Shown: one piece after another, positions 1 through 9,339 of the stretch
Layout of the letters: the number at the start of each line of letters is the position of its first letter
Position numbering within the stretch: position 1 is the stretch's first letter
Assembly: GCA_900469625.1 (NCBI GenBank)
Contig: UBXV01000042.1
Location: forward strand, 148,980-212,979
Reading direction: 5' to 3'
DNA length: 64,000 bases
Source: Hyphomicrobiales bacterium
GTDB lineage: Bacteria; Pseudomonadota; Alphaproteobacteria; Rhizobiales; Rhizobiaceae
Notes under the pieces: generated by a model
Database searches by the model: none
What the model saw: the letters and a program-made list of their open reading frames with translations, nothing else
Told to the model about the DNA's origin: nothing
Position numbers and translations under genes: made by a program

Positions 1-878
1 AAAACAACATCTTGAGAGAGAATGTGGATGTGGTCGGTTTCCACGGGCAAACCGTGCTTCACCGTCCCGACGAAGCCTTGACCGTTCAGATCGGCGACGG
101 GTCGCTGCTTGCCCGGGAAACAGGGATCGACGTCGTCTACGACATGCGCGCCAACGACATGGAGCATGGCGGCCAGGGCGCACCGCTGATCCCTGCCTAT
201 CATGCAGCGCTCGCCCGCGGTGCGGCCGCAACCGCAGCGCTTGTCCCGCCGGTGGTCTTCGTCAATATCGGCGGCATTTCCAATCTGACCTTCATTGGCG
301 CGGATGACGGGCTCGTTGCCTATGATAGCGGCCCCGGCAACACATTGATCGATCAATGGGTCGAAGCGCATGCAGGCATTCCCTTCGACCAGGGCGGGAT
401 GATCGCCAGCGAAGGCGCGGTGCTGCCAGATCTGGCCCAGCGCTATCTGCTCAACCCGTTTTTCTCGGCAACCACGCGCCGATCGCTCGATCGTAACGAT
501 TTCGCGCCGCCACAGGGACTGGACGCCAGCCTCGAGGACGGCGCGCGCACACTTGCCTATGTGACGGCGGCGGCGATCGTCAAATCCGCCCGCCACCTGC
601 CAGCGACGCCCCGGACATACATCGTGTGTGGCGGCGGCCGGCTCAATCCGGTGATCATGCGGGACCTGGCATCCGAGGCGAAAGTTCATGGCGCCGATGT
701 GCTGGCGGCGGAGGCCGTCGGCTTCAACGGTGATTCGATGGAGGCGGAGGCGTGGGCCTATCTCGCAGTCCGCTCACTCGAAGGATTGCCGCTCACCTAT
801 CCCGGAACGACCGGCGTGCGCAGGCCCGTTAGTGGCGGCACGCTTGCTCGCGGAAGCAAGCGGAGCGAAACCGCTTGA
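1..878 (+). CDS. anmK: anhydro-N-acetylmuramic acid kinase, 5' truncated by window edge
   Basis: The reading frame is open to the left edge, so the start lies outside the window. AnmK phosphorylates and opens 1,6-anhydro-MurNAc released in cell-wall turnover, giving MurNAc-6-phosphate for cytoplasmic recycling. Family signatures visible here are HGQTV close to the left edge, the [10 protein letters not shown] block, and a late [10 protein letters not shown] block that belongs to the ASKHA-type ATP-binding fold. About 290 of the usual ~370 residues are present. The next gene is on the same strand after 87 bases, and I saw no terminator hairpin between them. The family call is secure; only the N-terminus is unknown. 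Confidence 0.93.
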   Translation, partial: NNILRENVDVVGFHGQTVLHRPDEALTVQIGDGSLLARETGIDVVYDMRANDMEHGGQGAPLIPAYHAALARGAAATAALVPPVVFVNIGGISNLTFIGADDGLVAYDSGPGNTLIDQWVEAHAGIPFDQGGMIASEGAVLPDLAQRYLLNPFFSATTRRSLDRNDFAPPQGLDASLEDGARTLAYVTAAAIVKSARHLPATPRTYIVCGGGRLNPVIMRDLASEAKVHGADVLAAEAVGFNGDSMEAEAWAYLAVRSLEGLPLTYPGTTGVRRPVSGGTLARGSKRSETA

Positions 879-965
879 ACAGCAAGTTGTGATACCGGGT
901 GATTAATCAAATTTTCGCCTACCGCCGATAGTGTCCGCCGCGTACAGACAATTCGGGTTCCGTCG

Positions 966-2159
966 ATGGGTGGTGCGATTTCTCTGCTGATCGTGAACTT
1001 TGTCATCGCACAATTGTTCACGGCAGCGTTTATGGTGACCGCGGCCAAGAGCCGGTCGCGCCAGGCCGCGCAGTATTGCGCCGCCGGCTTTGCCGTTGCG
1101 TCGTTGGCTGCCGTGTTTGAAACCGTCGTGCCCTTCACGTCGTTCCCGCGCTTTTTCGCCATCAGCGCCTTCGCCACGATGCTGGCAGGATTCTGCCTGC
1201 TGCGCTTCGGTCTCGGCCTTTTCTACCGGGTACCGGCGAGCTGGCAGGTACTGCTCGCATTCTTCCTGGCTTCCGTGGCACTCGATCTGGTGATCTACCC
1301 GATGCAGCGCGGCACGCTGCAGCACGCTATCCTCTATCAGCTTCCGTTCTTTATCATTCAGGCGTGGTCAGCGACGGCCGTGTGGCGATCGAGGCGCCGG
1401 TCGGCAGCCGACTGGATCCTGCTTTCGCTGCTGGTCCTGACCGCCGGCTATTGCGCCCTGAAGGTGTATATCGCCGTCGCCGCCGGATCGGGAACCACGG
1501 CCCAGGACTATGTTTCGAGCCCGTTCGCGCTGGTCTCCCAGGCGCTCGGCGCCATGCTGATCGTCGGTACCGGCCTTGCCATGCTCGGTGTCATGATCAA
1601 GGACATCGTCGACGATGCGCGCGCGCGTTCGGAAATCGACCTTCTTTCCGGGCTCTACAACCGTCGCGGCTTTATCGAGCGTGTCACTCCTATGCTCCAG
1701 CCGGGACGGCCGGCCGGCACCCTGATCCTGGCCGATCTCGACCGGTTCAAGCAGGTCAACGACAGTTATGGGCACCACACCGGCGACGAGGTCATCCGCC
1801 AGTTTGCCCGGGTGCTGAGCGAGGTCATGCCGAACCGCGCGGTCGCGGGCCGTCTCGGTGGCGAGGAATTCGCGGTGTTCCTACCCTCCACCGATCTGGA
1901 GGAGGCACGCGTGGTGGCGCATGGCATGCGCGCTGCCATGATGTCGCAGAAGATCGATGGCCTTGCAGAACAGGCGCGGATAACGGCGAGTTTCGGCGTT
2001 GCAGCCATTGCCGAGGGCGAACCGCTGGAGCAGGCGATGCAGCGGGCGGACAAGGCTCTCTACGCAGCAAAGGAAAACGGTCGCAATCGCGTCGAATGCG
2101 CAGATGCGCCGCAGACTGTGGTCAACCCTTTGGTGCCACAATGGATCGGGCGGCCCTGA
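966..2159 (+). CDS. membrane-anchored diguanylate cyclase (GGDEF)
   Basis: The predicted 397-residue protein makes the second messenger c-di-GMP. Residues 1 to ~210 hold about six hydrophobic segments, starting with GGAISLLIVNFVIAQ, and form an integral-membrane sensor I cannot assign to a named MASE family. Residues ~220-385 are a GGDEF domain with LADLDRFKQVND (metal site), a GGEEF signature at about 298-302 and a late DKALYAAKENGRN helix. GGEEF is a catalytically competent variant. The product-inhibition I-site (RxxD ending five residues before the signature) is replaced by PNRA, so allosteric feedback is probably absent. There is no EAL domain. The gene converges on the hydrolase gene and shares a hairpin with it. 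Confidence 0.9.
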   Translation: MGGAISLLIVNFVIAQLFTAAFMVTAAKSRSRQAAQYCAAGFAVASLAAVFETVVPFTSFPRFFAISAFATMLAGFCLLRFGLGLFYRVPASWQVLLAFFLASVALDLVIYPMQRGTLQHAILYQLPFFIIQAWSATAVWRSRRRSAADWILLSLLVLTAGYCALKVYIAVAAGSGTTAQDYVSSPFALVSQALGAMLIVGTGLAMLGVMIKDIVDDARARSEIDLLSGLYNRRGFIERVTPMLQPGRPAGTLILADLDRFKQVNDSYGHHTGDEVIRQFARVLSEVMPNRAVAGRLGGEEFAVFLPSTDLEEARVVAHGMRAAMMSQKIDGLAEQARITASFGVAAIAEGEPLEQAMQRADKALYAAKENGRNRVECADAPQTVVNPLVPQWIGRP

Positions 2160-2173
2160 GGACCGCCCGGATC
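2144..2173. terminator. hairpin between convergent genes
   Basis: GGGCGG and CCGCCC arms, extended by GATC/GATC after a one-base bulge, enclose the stop codon of the diguanylate cyclase and lie just before the hydrolase stop. There is no long T-run, so termination on either strand is inferred from position only. Confidence 0.45.
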
Positions 2174-2177
2174 TTGA

Positions 2178-2855
2178 TCAACGGATGCGCTTGGCTGCCG
2201 GTTCCGGCGTCAACTCGCCGTTCAGGCGACGGTCGAGGTAATCCTCGCATTCCGCCATCAGGTTTTCGACCTGGCCGTTGAAGAAGTGGTTGGCGCCAGG
2301 CACCGTCTTGTGGGTAATGAGAATACCCTTCTGCGCCTTCAGCTTCTCGACCAGTCCGTTCACGTCCTTCTCGGGCGCCACCTTGTCCGAATCACCGTTG
2401 ATGATGAGACCGGAGGACGGGCAGGGCGCCAGGAACGAGAAGTCATAGGTGTTGGGTTGAGGTGCTACAGCCATGAAGCCTTCGATCTCGGGGCGGCGCA
2501 TCAGGAGCTGCATACCGATCCAGGCACCGAAGGAATAGCCGGCAACCCAACAGCTCTTCGAATCGGGGTGCAGGCTCTGCACCCAGTCGAGCGCCGATGC
2601 AGCATCCGAAAGCTCGCCGGCGCCGTGATCGAATTCGCCCTGGCTGCGGCCGATGCCCCGGAAATTGAAGCGCAGCGTCGTAAAGCCGCGCTTCTGGAAC
2701 ATGTAGAAGAGCTGATAGACGATCTGGTTGTTCATCGTGCCGCCGAACTGCGGATGCGGGTGCAGGATGATGGCGATCGGGGCGCTTTTCTGCTTCGAAG
2801 GCTGATAGCGGCCTTCGAGGCGGCCGGCAGGTCCGTTGAAGATAATTTCGGGCAT
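2178..2855 (-). CDS. alpha/beta hydrolase
   Basis: I chose the ATG at 2855 (MPEIIFNGPAGRLEGRY) because it has a GGAG Shine-Dalgarno seven bases upstream; a longer frame to 2957 would place coding sequence over the Irr-like promoter region. The 225-residue cytoplasmic protein has the serine-hydrolase nucleophile elbow GYSFGAW, an oxyanion region HPHPQFGGTMNN, an acid loop NGDSDKV and a terminal GANHFF carrying the likely catalytic His. It matches the small conserved bacterial hydrolases often labelled dienelactone-hydrolase-like. The substrate cannot be read from the sequence. It is divergent from the suf operon, sharing a 222-base upstream region, so it may also respond to the element there. 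Confidence 0.85.
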   Translation of the reverse strand: MPEIIFNGPAGRLEGRYQPSKQKSAPIAIILHPHPQFGGTMNNQIVYQLFYMFQKRGFTTLRFNFRGIGRSQGEFDHGAGELSDAASALDWVQSLHPDSKSCWVAGYSFGAWIGMQLLMRRPEIEGFMAVAPQPNTYDFSFLAPCPSSGLIINGDSDKVAPEKDVNGLVEKLKAQKGILITHKTVPGANHFFNGQVENLMAECEDYLDRRLNGELTPEPAAKRIR

Positions 2856-2908
2856 TGGCTCTCCGGGGGTGTTCCTGGTTCGAATCTTGGTTTCGGATCG
2901 CGATGAGT

Positions 2909-2959
2909 CTTGACGCAAGCACTCAGCTTTTCTAAAACCTAGTTTAGAACCGTTCAAAA
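2909..2959 (+). promoter_or_regulatory. suf operon promoter with Irr-type iron control element
   Basis: CTTGAC at 2909-2914 is followed after 17 bases by CTAAAA at 2932-2937, close to the rhizobial sigma-70 pattern CTTGAC-N17-CTATAT. Directly downstream, 2943-2959 reads TTTAGAACCGTTCAAAA, which is TTTAGAA-N3-TTCAAAA. This differs by one base from the inverted Irr iron-control element TTTAGAA-N3-TTCTAAA. A bound protein there would cover the predicted start point. Irr and RirA control of suf operons is known in Rhizobium; its action here is inferred. I found no convincing RirA IRO box. Confidence 0.65.
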
Positions 2960-3077
2960 CTTCTATGCGGGCATTCCGCCGTGTTTCGTCTCATAAGGCA
3001 AGCGGTGCGGAAAATTCAAGGAAAATGCATCGTCGGCGGTTGTCTGCGATGAGCCTATTGTTCTAGCGAAGGAAATT

Positions 3078-4244
3078 ATGTCGACCTCGCGCATCTATAT
3101 GGACTGGAACGCCACGGCGCCGCTTCTTGCCGAAGCGCGCGACGCGTGCCTGTCTGCGCTCGAAGTCACCGGCAATCCTTCCTCGGTCCACGGCGAGGGC
3201 CGAATTGTCCGCACGTTGATCGAAAATGCCCGCCGCGACATCGCCACCCTTTGCGGCGCGAAGGCCGCGAGCGTGATCTTTACCAGCGGCGCCACTGAGG
3301 CGGCCAACACGGTGCTCACTCCCGATTTTCGCATGGGCCGCACGGCGCTGAAAATCGGCCGGCTCTACGCTTCGGCGATCGAGCATCCGGCGGTGCGCGA
3401 AGGCGGACGCTTTGCGCGCGAGAACGTCACCGAGATCCCGGTGACCACCGCGGGGATCGTCGACCTCGAAGCCCTGCGTGGCCTGCTTGGTGCCCACGAC
3501 CGCGATAGCGGGCTGCCGATGGTCGCGGTGATGCTGGTCAACAACGAAACCGGAATTGTTCAGCCCGTTGCCGAGATTGCCGAGATTGTTCGCGGCCATG
3601 GCGGTATACTGGTGGTGGACGCGGTTCAGGCGGCCGGACGGCTGGCGCTTTCGATCGAAGAGCTGGGCGCGGATTTCCTGATCATCTCCTCGCACAAGAT
3701 CGGCGGCCCGAAAGGGGCAGGCGCGCTTGTCGCCCGCGGCGAGATCATGATGCCAGCGCCGTTGATCCGCGGCGGCGGTCAGGAAAAGGGCCATAGGTCG
3801 GGTACGGAGAACTCCGTTGCGATCGCAGGCTTTGCCGCTGCTGCCCGCAAGGTCGCAGATCAGTTGACGGACCGAATGAGATCGGTCACAGCGCTTCGCG
3901 ACCGCCTCGAGCAGGACATGCGGACGTCGGCGCCGGATGTGGTTATCCATGGCTGCGACGTTTCGCGCGTTGGCAACACCATCTTCTTCACGCTTCCAGG
4001 CATGAAGGCGGAGACGGGGCAGATCGCATTCGATCTGGAGGGCGTGGCACTATCGGCGGGTTCGGCGTGCTCGTCCGGCAAGGTCGGCCAGAGCCACGTA
4101 CTGACGGCGATGGGCTACGACCCGCGCCAGGGCGCGTTGCGCATCTCGATCGGACCGGCAACGACCGAAGCCGACATCGAGCGCTGCGCCGCGGTGTTCG
4201 CCAAGGTCGCCGCAAGGCGCCGGACAACAGGTCAGGCCGCATGA
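3078..4244 (+). CDS. sufS2: cysteine desulfurase, NifS/IscS class (first gene of suf operon)
   Basis: This 388-residue PLP enzyme removes sulfur from cysteine as an enzyme-bound persulfide for Fe-S cluster building. The PLP lysine lies in SSHKIGGPKG, the catalytic cysteine in SAGSACSSGKV, and the N-terminal block IYMDWNATAPL and the late ALRISIG are typical of class I (NifS/IscS-like) enzymes, in contrast to the class II SufS later in the operon. The start has a GAAGGAAA ribosome site. It leads the sufS2-B-C-D-S1-X-A order known in rhizobia. 152 bases containing a palindrome separate it from sufB, so sufB could have an additional promoter. Confidence 0.92.
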   Translation: MSTSRIYMDWNATAPLLAEARDACLSALEVTGNPSSVHGEGRIVRTLIENARRDIATLCGAKAASVIFTSGATEAANTVLTPDFRMGRTALKIGRLYASAIEHPAVREGGRFARENVTEIPVTTAGIVDLEALRGLLGAHDRDSGLPMVAVMLVNNETGIVQPVAEIAEIVRGHGGILVVDAVQAAGRLALSIEELGADFLIISSHKIGGPKGAGALVARGEIMMPAPLIRGGGQEKGHRSGTENSVAIAGFAAAARKVADQLTDRMRSVTALRDRLEQDMRTSAPDVVIHGCDVSRVGNTIFFTLPGMKAETGQIAFDLEGVALSAGSACSSGKVGQSHVLTAMGYDPRQGALRISIGPATTEADIERCAAVFAKVAARRRTTGQAA

Positions 4245-4266
4245 GAACGTGCGGTTGAACGAAATT

Positions 4267-4286
4267 GCGGAAAAGCAATTTTCCGC
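4267..4286. promoter_or_regulatory. perfect 8-bp inverted repeat in sufS2-sufB gap
   Basis: GCGGAAAA and TTTTCCGC arms with a GCAA spacer lie 23 bases after sufS2 and 110 before sufB. No T-run follows, so it is not a standard terminator. It could be an operator for an internal promoter or an mRNA processing or stability hairpin that lets sufB-D be made at a different level from sufS2. Confidence 0.5.
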
Positions 4287-4396
4287 TTGGCAAATGGGGT
4301 GAAAAGCGCCTTTTAGCCATTACATAAGCGGTGCGCCAAGTTCGCATCGTGTTGACAAGCTGCCGGACCTTGGATCCGGAAAGATTGGAGAACGAC

Positions 4397-5866
4397 ATGC
4401 CTGCCGTGCAGGAGACCATTGATCAGGTCCGTCAGATCGACGTGGACCAGTACAAATACGGATTCGAGACGACCATCGAAGTCGAGAAGGCACCGAAGGG
4501 CCTTTCCGAGGATATCATCCGTTTCATCTCCGCCAAGAAAAACGAGCCGGAATGGATGCTCGAGTGGCGTCTTGACGCCTATCGCCGTTGGCTGACGATG
4601 GAAGAGCCGACCTGGGCGCGCGTCAACTATCCGAAGATCGACTTCAACGACCTCTATTACTACGCCGCGCCGAAGGGCACGACGGGTCCGAAGTCGCTCG
4701 ACGAAGTCGACCCGGAAATCCTGAAGGTCTACGAGAAGCTCGGCATTCCCCTGAAAGAACAGGAAATGCTGGCCGGCGTGCAGAAGTCGAAGATCGCCGT
4801 CGACGCCGTCTTCGACAGCGTTTCCGTCGTCACGACTTTCAAGGAAGAGCTGAAGAAGGCCGGCGTGATCTTCATGTCGATCTCGGAAGCCATCCGCGAA
4901 CATCCCGATCTCATCAAGAAGTATCTCGGCACCGTTGTGCCGACGACCGACAACTATTACGCGACACTCAACTCCGCCGTCTTCACCGATGGCTCGTTCG
5001 TGTTCGTGCCGAAGGGCGTTCGTTGCCCGATGGAACTTTCGACCTACTTCCGTATCAACGAGAAGAACACCGGTCAGTTCGAGCGCACGCTGATCATCGC
5101 CGAAGACAATGCCTACGTGTCGTATCTCGAAGGCTGCACGGCGCCGCAGCGCGACGAAAACCAGTTGCATGCTGCCGTTGTCGAACTAATCGCGCTGGAT
5201 GACGCCGAGATCAAGTACTCGACGGTCCAGAACTGGTATCCGGGCGACAAGGACGGCAAGGGCGGCATCTACAACTTCGTCACCAAGCGTGGCGATTGCC
5301 GCGGCAAGAACTCCAAGATCTCCTGGACCCAGGTGGAAACCGGTTCGGCGATCACCTGGAAGTACCCGTCCTGCATCCTGCGCGGCGACGGTTCGCGCGG
5401 CGAGTTCTACTCGATCGCCGTCTCGAACGGTCACCAGCAGATCGACTCGGGCACCAAGATGATCCACCTCGGCAAGAATACGTCGAGCCGCATCGTCTCC
5501 AAGGGCATCGCTGCCGGCGTTTCGGAAAACACCTATCGCGGCCAGGTTTCGGCCCACCGCAAGGCTGAGAACGCCCGCAACTTCACCCAGTGCGATTCGC
5601 TGCTGATCGGCGACAAGTGCGGCGCGCATACCGTGCCCTACATCGAGGCGAAGAACTCGACGGCACAGTTCGAGCACGAAGCGACGACCTCGAAGATCTC
5701 CGAGGACCAGCTGTTCTACTGCCTGCAGCGCGGCATCCCGACCGAGGCGGCGATCGCGCTGATCGTCAACGGCTTCGTCAAGGAAGTCATCCAGGAGCTG
5801 CCGATGGAATTTGCCGTCGAAGCGCAGAAGCTGATTGGCATCTCGCTCGAAGGCTCGGTTGGCTAA
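4397..5866 (+). CDS. sufB: Fe-S cluster assembly scaffold SufB
   Basis: The start is the ATG at 4397 ([11 protein letters not shown]) behind GGAG; the frame extends further upstream but without support. The 489-residue protein matches the usual SufB length. With SufC2 and SufD it forms the SufBC2D complex on which nascent Fe-S clusters are built in the cytoplasm. The beta-helical core is recognisable from conserved blocks such as [20 protein letters not shown], the [20 protein letters not shown] region and the C-terminal [11 protein letters not shown], which carries the conserved cysteine of the sulfur-accepting/cluster region. sufC follows after 77 bases. Confidence 0.96.
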   Translation: MPAVQETIDQVRQIDVDQYKYGFETTIEVEKAPKGLSEDIIRFISAKKNEPEWMLEWRLDAYRRWLTMEEPTWARVNYPKIDFNDLYYYAAPKGTTGPKSLDEVDPEILKVYEKLGIPLKEQEMLAGVQKSKIAVDAVFDSVSVVTTFKEELKKAGVIFMSISEAIREHPDLIKKYLGTVVPTTDNYYATLNSAVFTDGSFVFVPKGVRCPMELSTYFRINEKNTGQFERTLIIAEDNAYVSYLEGCTAPQRDENQLHAAVVELIALDDAEIKYSTVQNWYPGDKDGKGGIYNFVTKRGDCRGKNSKISWTQVETGSAITWKYPSCILRGDGSRGEFYSIAVSNGHQQIDSGTKMIHLGKNTSSRIVSKGIAAGVSENTYRGQVSAHRKAENARNFTQCDSLLIGDKCGAHTVPYIEAKNSTAQFEHEATTSKISEDQLFYCLQRGIPTEAAIALIVNGFVKEVIQELPMEFAVEAQKLIGISLEGSVG

Positions 5867-5943
5867 GGCTGCGACACCATAATTGAATGGCGCGCATTGC
5901 CTTGCGCGCAAACAGACGTTCGTTTCCCAAGAGGACGATAGAA

Positions 5944-6699
5944 ATGCTTGAAATCAAGAACCTGCACGCCCGTATCGCCGAAGACGGCACCGAAATCATC
6001 CGTGGCCTGAACCTGACCGTGAAGGCCGGCGAAGTCGCCGCCATCATGGGCCCGAACGGCTCCGGCAAGTCGACGCTGTCCTACATCCTGTCGGGTCGCG
6101 AAGACTATGAAGTCACTGAAGGCGAGATCCTTTACAACGGCGAGAACATCCTTGAGCTGGAAGCTTCCGAGCGCGCCGCCAAGGGCATCTTCCTCGCTTT
6201 CCAGTACCCGGTCGAAATTCCGGGCGTTGCCACCATGCAGTTCCTCAAGGTGGCGATGAACGAGCAGCGCAAGTACCGCGGCGAAGACGAGCTGACGACG
6301 CCGGAATTCATGCGTCGCGTCAAGGAAGCCGCAGCCGAGCTGAAGATCGCTCCGGAAATGCTGCGTCGCCCGCTCAACGTCGGCTTCTCCGGCGGTGAGA
6401 AGAAGCGCGCCGAAATCCTGCAGATGGCGCTGCTCGAGCCCAAGCTGTGCGTGCTCGACGAAACCGATTCCGGTCTCGACATCGACGCCCTGAAGATCGT
6501 TGCCGACGGCGTCAACGCACTGCGTTCGCCCGACCGCGCCGTGATTGTCATCACTCACTACCAGCGCCTGCTCGACTATATCGTTCCGGACACTGTCCAC
6601 GTCCTCTACAAGGGCCAGGTCATCAAGTCGGGCGACAAGACGCTTGCACACGAACTCGAAGCCAACGGCTACGCTGACATCATCGAAGCTGCAGCCTAG
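5944..6699 (+). CDS. sufC: Fe-S assembly ATPase SufC
   Basis: A 251-residue ABC-type ATPase without membrane segments; it powers conformational change in the SufBC2D scaffold. Walker A is GPNGSGKST, the signature is FSGGEKKRAE, Walker B with catalytic Glu is LCVLDETDSGLD, and the switch His is in ITHYQRLL. The DETDSGLD form, in which Walker B runs into the D-loop, is typical of SufC rather than transporter ATPases. The ATG at 5944 has an AAGAGGA site; the upstream in-frame ATG at 5887 does not. sufD begins 22 bases after the stop. Confidence 0.96.
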   Translation: MLEIKNLHARIAEDGTEIIRGLNLTVKAGEVAAIMGPNGSGKSTLSYILSGREDYEVTEGEILYNGENILELEASERAAKGIFLAFQYPVEIPGVATMQFLKVAMNEQRKYRGEDELTTPEFMRRVKEAAAELKIAPEMLRRPLNVGFSGGEKKRAEILQMALLEPKLCVLDETDSGLDIDALKIVADGVNALRSPDRAVIVITHYQRLLDYIVPDTVHVLYKGQVIKSGDKTLAHELEANGYADIIEAAA

Positions 6700-6721
6700 G
6701 GCCTGTTGAAGGAGTGTTCGA

Positions 6722-7999
6722 ATGAATATGCAACAGGCAATCAAGATGACGGCGGCGGAAACGGCGCTCGTCGATGCCTATACGGCACAGATCGGCGATC
6801 TGCCCGGCGACGGCGCAGTGCTTTCGGTTCGTGACACCTTGGTGCACGAACTGAAGACGGCTGGCCTTCCGACCCGCCGTGTCGAATCCTGGCACTACAC
6901 AGATCTTCGCACGCTGCTTCGCGCCGTGCCGGCTGCCGACCCCTCGGCTTTCGCCGAGCGCGTCGAGGCTCTCGTTTCGGGCGCCACCGTGTTTTCTGTG
7001 CGCAACGGCCATGCCGATTTCAAGGGCAATGCGCCTGAAGGCGTGACGATCCGCTCCTACACGGACAGCCTGCTCGACGGCTCTGCTGCGGCCGGCCTTG
7101 CCGTACTCGGCACGGACGACGCCATCGGCCGCATCAATGGCGGCCTCGTGCGTGGCGGACTGGAACTTTCGATCGCGGATGGAACCGAACTCGAAGACCC
7201 GCTGGAAATCCAGCTGGTGCAGAGCCTTGGCCAGGCGCATACGCGCTTCCCGGTCTCCTTCGGTGCAAACACCAAGGCGACCGTGATCGAGCGCCACCTG
7301 TCGACCAATGCCGCGGAGAGCCTGATCTCGTCGGTCAGCGACATCACCGTTGGCGAAGGTGCCGACATCACCTGGATCATCCTGCAGCAGCAGGGTGCGG
7401 CCGATACCCATCTCGGCCAGATCCGCTTCGATCTCGCTGCCGATGCCAAGCTGCATCTGTTCATCATCAATGCGGGCGGCAAGCTGGTTCGCCAGGAGAT
7501 CCACGGCAAGACGAGCGGCGAGGGCGCCGACTTCAAGCTGCGCGGCATCAACCTGCTCGGCGGCGAAAGCCACACGGACGTGACCTTCACGCTCGGTCAT
7601 AACGTGCCGCACACGACGTCGACTGAAGTCATCCGCAACGTCGTTTTCGACCGCGCCAAGGGCGTGTTCCAGGGCAAGATCCTGGTGGCCAAGGATGCGC
7701 AGAAGACCGACGCGAAGATGGCGTGCAACACGCTCTTGCTTTCGGACGATGCCGACCTGTCGGCCAAGCCCGAGCTCGAGATCTTCGCAGACGACGTTCA
7801 GTGCGGCCACGGCGCCACCGTTGCAGATATCGACCACACGCAGCTCTTCTACCTGATGGCGCGCGGCATCCCGGAAAACAAGGCACGGGCCATGCTCGTC
7901 AACGCCTTCGTCGCCGAGATCGTCGAAGAACTTGACGACGAACCGCTGGTCGAAGCGCTGGAGAGCGTGATCTCGACCTGGCTCGACAAGCACGCCTGA
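6722..7999 (+). CDS. sufD: Fe-S cluster assembly protein SufD
   Basis: The 425-residue partner of SufB in the SufBC2D scaffold. The shared SufB/SufD core is visible in the middle and C-terminal parts, including GGESHTDVTF, GVFQGKILVAKDAQKTDAKM, and ELEIFADDVQCGHGATVADID. The His of CGHGATV is the residue that, in the E. coli protein, contributes to cluster formation at the SufB-SufD interface. AAGGAG lies seven bases before the ATG. It is tightly spaced after sufC and before sufS1, consistent with co-translation in fixed stoichiometry. Confidence 0.95.
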   Translation: MNMQQAIKMTAAETALVDAYTAQIGDLPGDGAVLSVRDTLVHELKTAGLPTRRVESWHYTDLRTLLRAVPAADPSAFAERVEALVSGATVFSVRNGHADFKGNAPEGVTIRSYTDSLLDGSAAAGLAVLGTDDAIGRINGGLVRGGLELSIADGTELEDPLEIQLVQSLGQAHTRFPVSFGANTKATVIERHLSTNAAESLISSVSDITVGEGADITWIILQQQGAADTHLGQIRFDLAADAKLHLFIINAGGKLVRQEIHGKTSGEGADFKLRGINLLGGESHTDVTFTLGHNVPHTTSTEVIRNVVFDRAKGVFQGKILVAKDAQKTDAKMACNTLLLSDDADLSAKPELEIFADDVQCGHGATVADIDHTQLFYLMARGIPENKARAMLVNAFVAEIVEELDDEPLVEALESVISTWLDKHA

Positions 8000-8026
8000 T
8001 CGGCGCGTCTGATTGGATTGAATGAC

Positions 8027-9268
8027 ATGGAACACACTGTGCCGGTGCCCGCCTACGACGTCGAAGCGATCCGCAGGGATTTTCCCATCCTGTCGCGGAC
8101 CGTCTATGGCAAGCCGCTTGTCTACCTCGACAACGGCGCATCGGCGCAGAAGCCGCAGGTCGTCATCGACGCAGTGAGCCATGCCTACGCCAACGAATAC
8201 GCCAACGTGCATCGCGGCCTGCATTTTCTCTCGAATGCCGCGACTGAGGCCTATGAAGCGTCGCGCGAAAAGGTGCGCCGCTTCCTGAATGCGCCATCGG
8301 CCGACAACATCATCTTCACCAAATCCTCGACCGAGGCGATCAACACGGTCGCCTATGGCTACGGCATGCCGAAGCTCGGTGAGGGTGATGAGATCGTGCT
8401 GTCGATCATGGAGCACCACTCCAACATCGTGCCATGGCATTTCATCAGGGAACGCCAGGGCGCAAAGCTGGTCTGGGCGCCGATCGACGATGACGGCGCG
8501 TTCCACATCGAAGATTTCGTCAAGTGCCTGACCGAGCGCACCAAGCTCATCGCCATCACCCATATGTCGAATGCTCTGGGCACGGTCGTCCCGGTCAAGG
8601 AGATCTGCCGCATCGCCCGCGAGCGCGGCATTCCCGTCCTGGTCGACGGCAGCCAGGGCGCCGTCCACATGCCTGTCGACGTCCAGGATATCGATTGCGA
8701 CTGGTACGTGATGACCGGTCACAAGCTCTACGGGCCCTCCGGCATCGGCGTGCTGTACGGCAGGATGGATCGGCTGAAGGAAATGCGCCCGTTCATGGGC
8801 GGCGGCGAAATGATCGAGGAAGTGACGGAAGACCGCATTACCTACAACGATCCGCCGCACCGTTTCGAGGCGGGCACGCCGCCGATCGTCCAGGCGATCG
8901 GCCTTGGCTATGCGCTCGACTACATGGAAAAGATCGGCCGGGCAGCGATCACAAGGCATGAAGCCGACCTGACCGCCTATGCGCGCGAGCGCCTGTCGCG
9001 GATCAATTCGCTGAAGGTATTCGGCGATACGCCCGACAAGGGCAGCATCTTCTCCTTCGAGATTGCTGGCGTTCACGCCCATGATATCTCGACGGTGATC
9101 GACCGCGCCGGCGTAGCCGTGCGTGCCGGCACGCATTGTGCGCAGCCGCTCTTGAAACGCTTCGGCGTCACCTCCACATGCCGCGCATCCTTCGGGCTCT
9201 ATAATACACGCGCCGAAGTGGATGCCCTGGCCGACGCGCTGGAGCACGCCCGCAAGTTCTTCGCCTGA
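8027..9268 (+). CDS. sufS: cysteine desulfurase SufS (class II)
   Basis: I start at ATG 8027 (MEHTVPVPAYD); an in-frame TTG lies three codons upstream. The 413-residue PLP enzyme supplies persulfide sulfur to SufB. The PLP Lys is in TGHKLYGPSGIGVLYG, and the catalytic Cys sits in the short rigid loop RAGTHCAQPLL, as in E. coli SufS. Class II enzymes normally need SufE or SufU to be active, yet neither is encoded in this operon, so a partner must be elsewhere. In rhizobial naming this is sufS1. The presence of two desulfurases of different class in one operon is characteristic of this lineage. Confidence 0.95.
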   Translation: MEHTVPVPAYDVEAIRRDFPILSRTVYGKPLVYLDNGASAQKPQVVIDAVSHAYANEYANVHRGLHFLSNAATEAYEASREKVRRFLNAPSADNIIFTKSSTEAINTVAYGYGMPKLGEGDEIVLSIMEHHSNIVPWHFIRERQGAKLVWAPIDDDGAFHIEDFVKCLTERTKLIAITHMSNALGTVVPVKEICRIARERGIPVLVDGSQGAVHMPVDVQDIDCDWYVMTGHKLYGPSGIGVLYGRMDRLKEMRPFMGGGEMIEEVTEDRITYNDPPHRFEAGTPPIVQAIGLGYALDYMEKIGRAAITRHEADLTAYARERLSRINSLKVFGDTPDKGSIFSFEIAGVHAHDISTVIDRAGVAVRAGTHCAQPLLKRFGVTSTCRASFGLYNTRAEVDALADALEHARKFFA

Positions 9269-9339
9269 GCGAACTCAAAATATGGTTTGGAAACTCTGCG
9301 CAAGCATCTGAACCGAAACAGAAAGTCTAGGAGGCCGAC

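Noticed and set aside
2960..3077. RirA (IRO) box upstream of sufS2
   Set aside because: I could not find a convincing match between the Irr-like site and the start codon.
6680..9247. 855-codon minus-strand frame across sufD and sufS
   Set aside because: Opposes two unmistakable suf genes in an operon; shadow frame.
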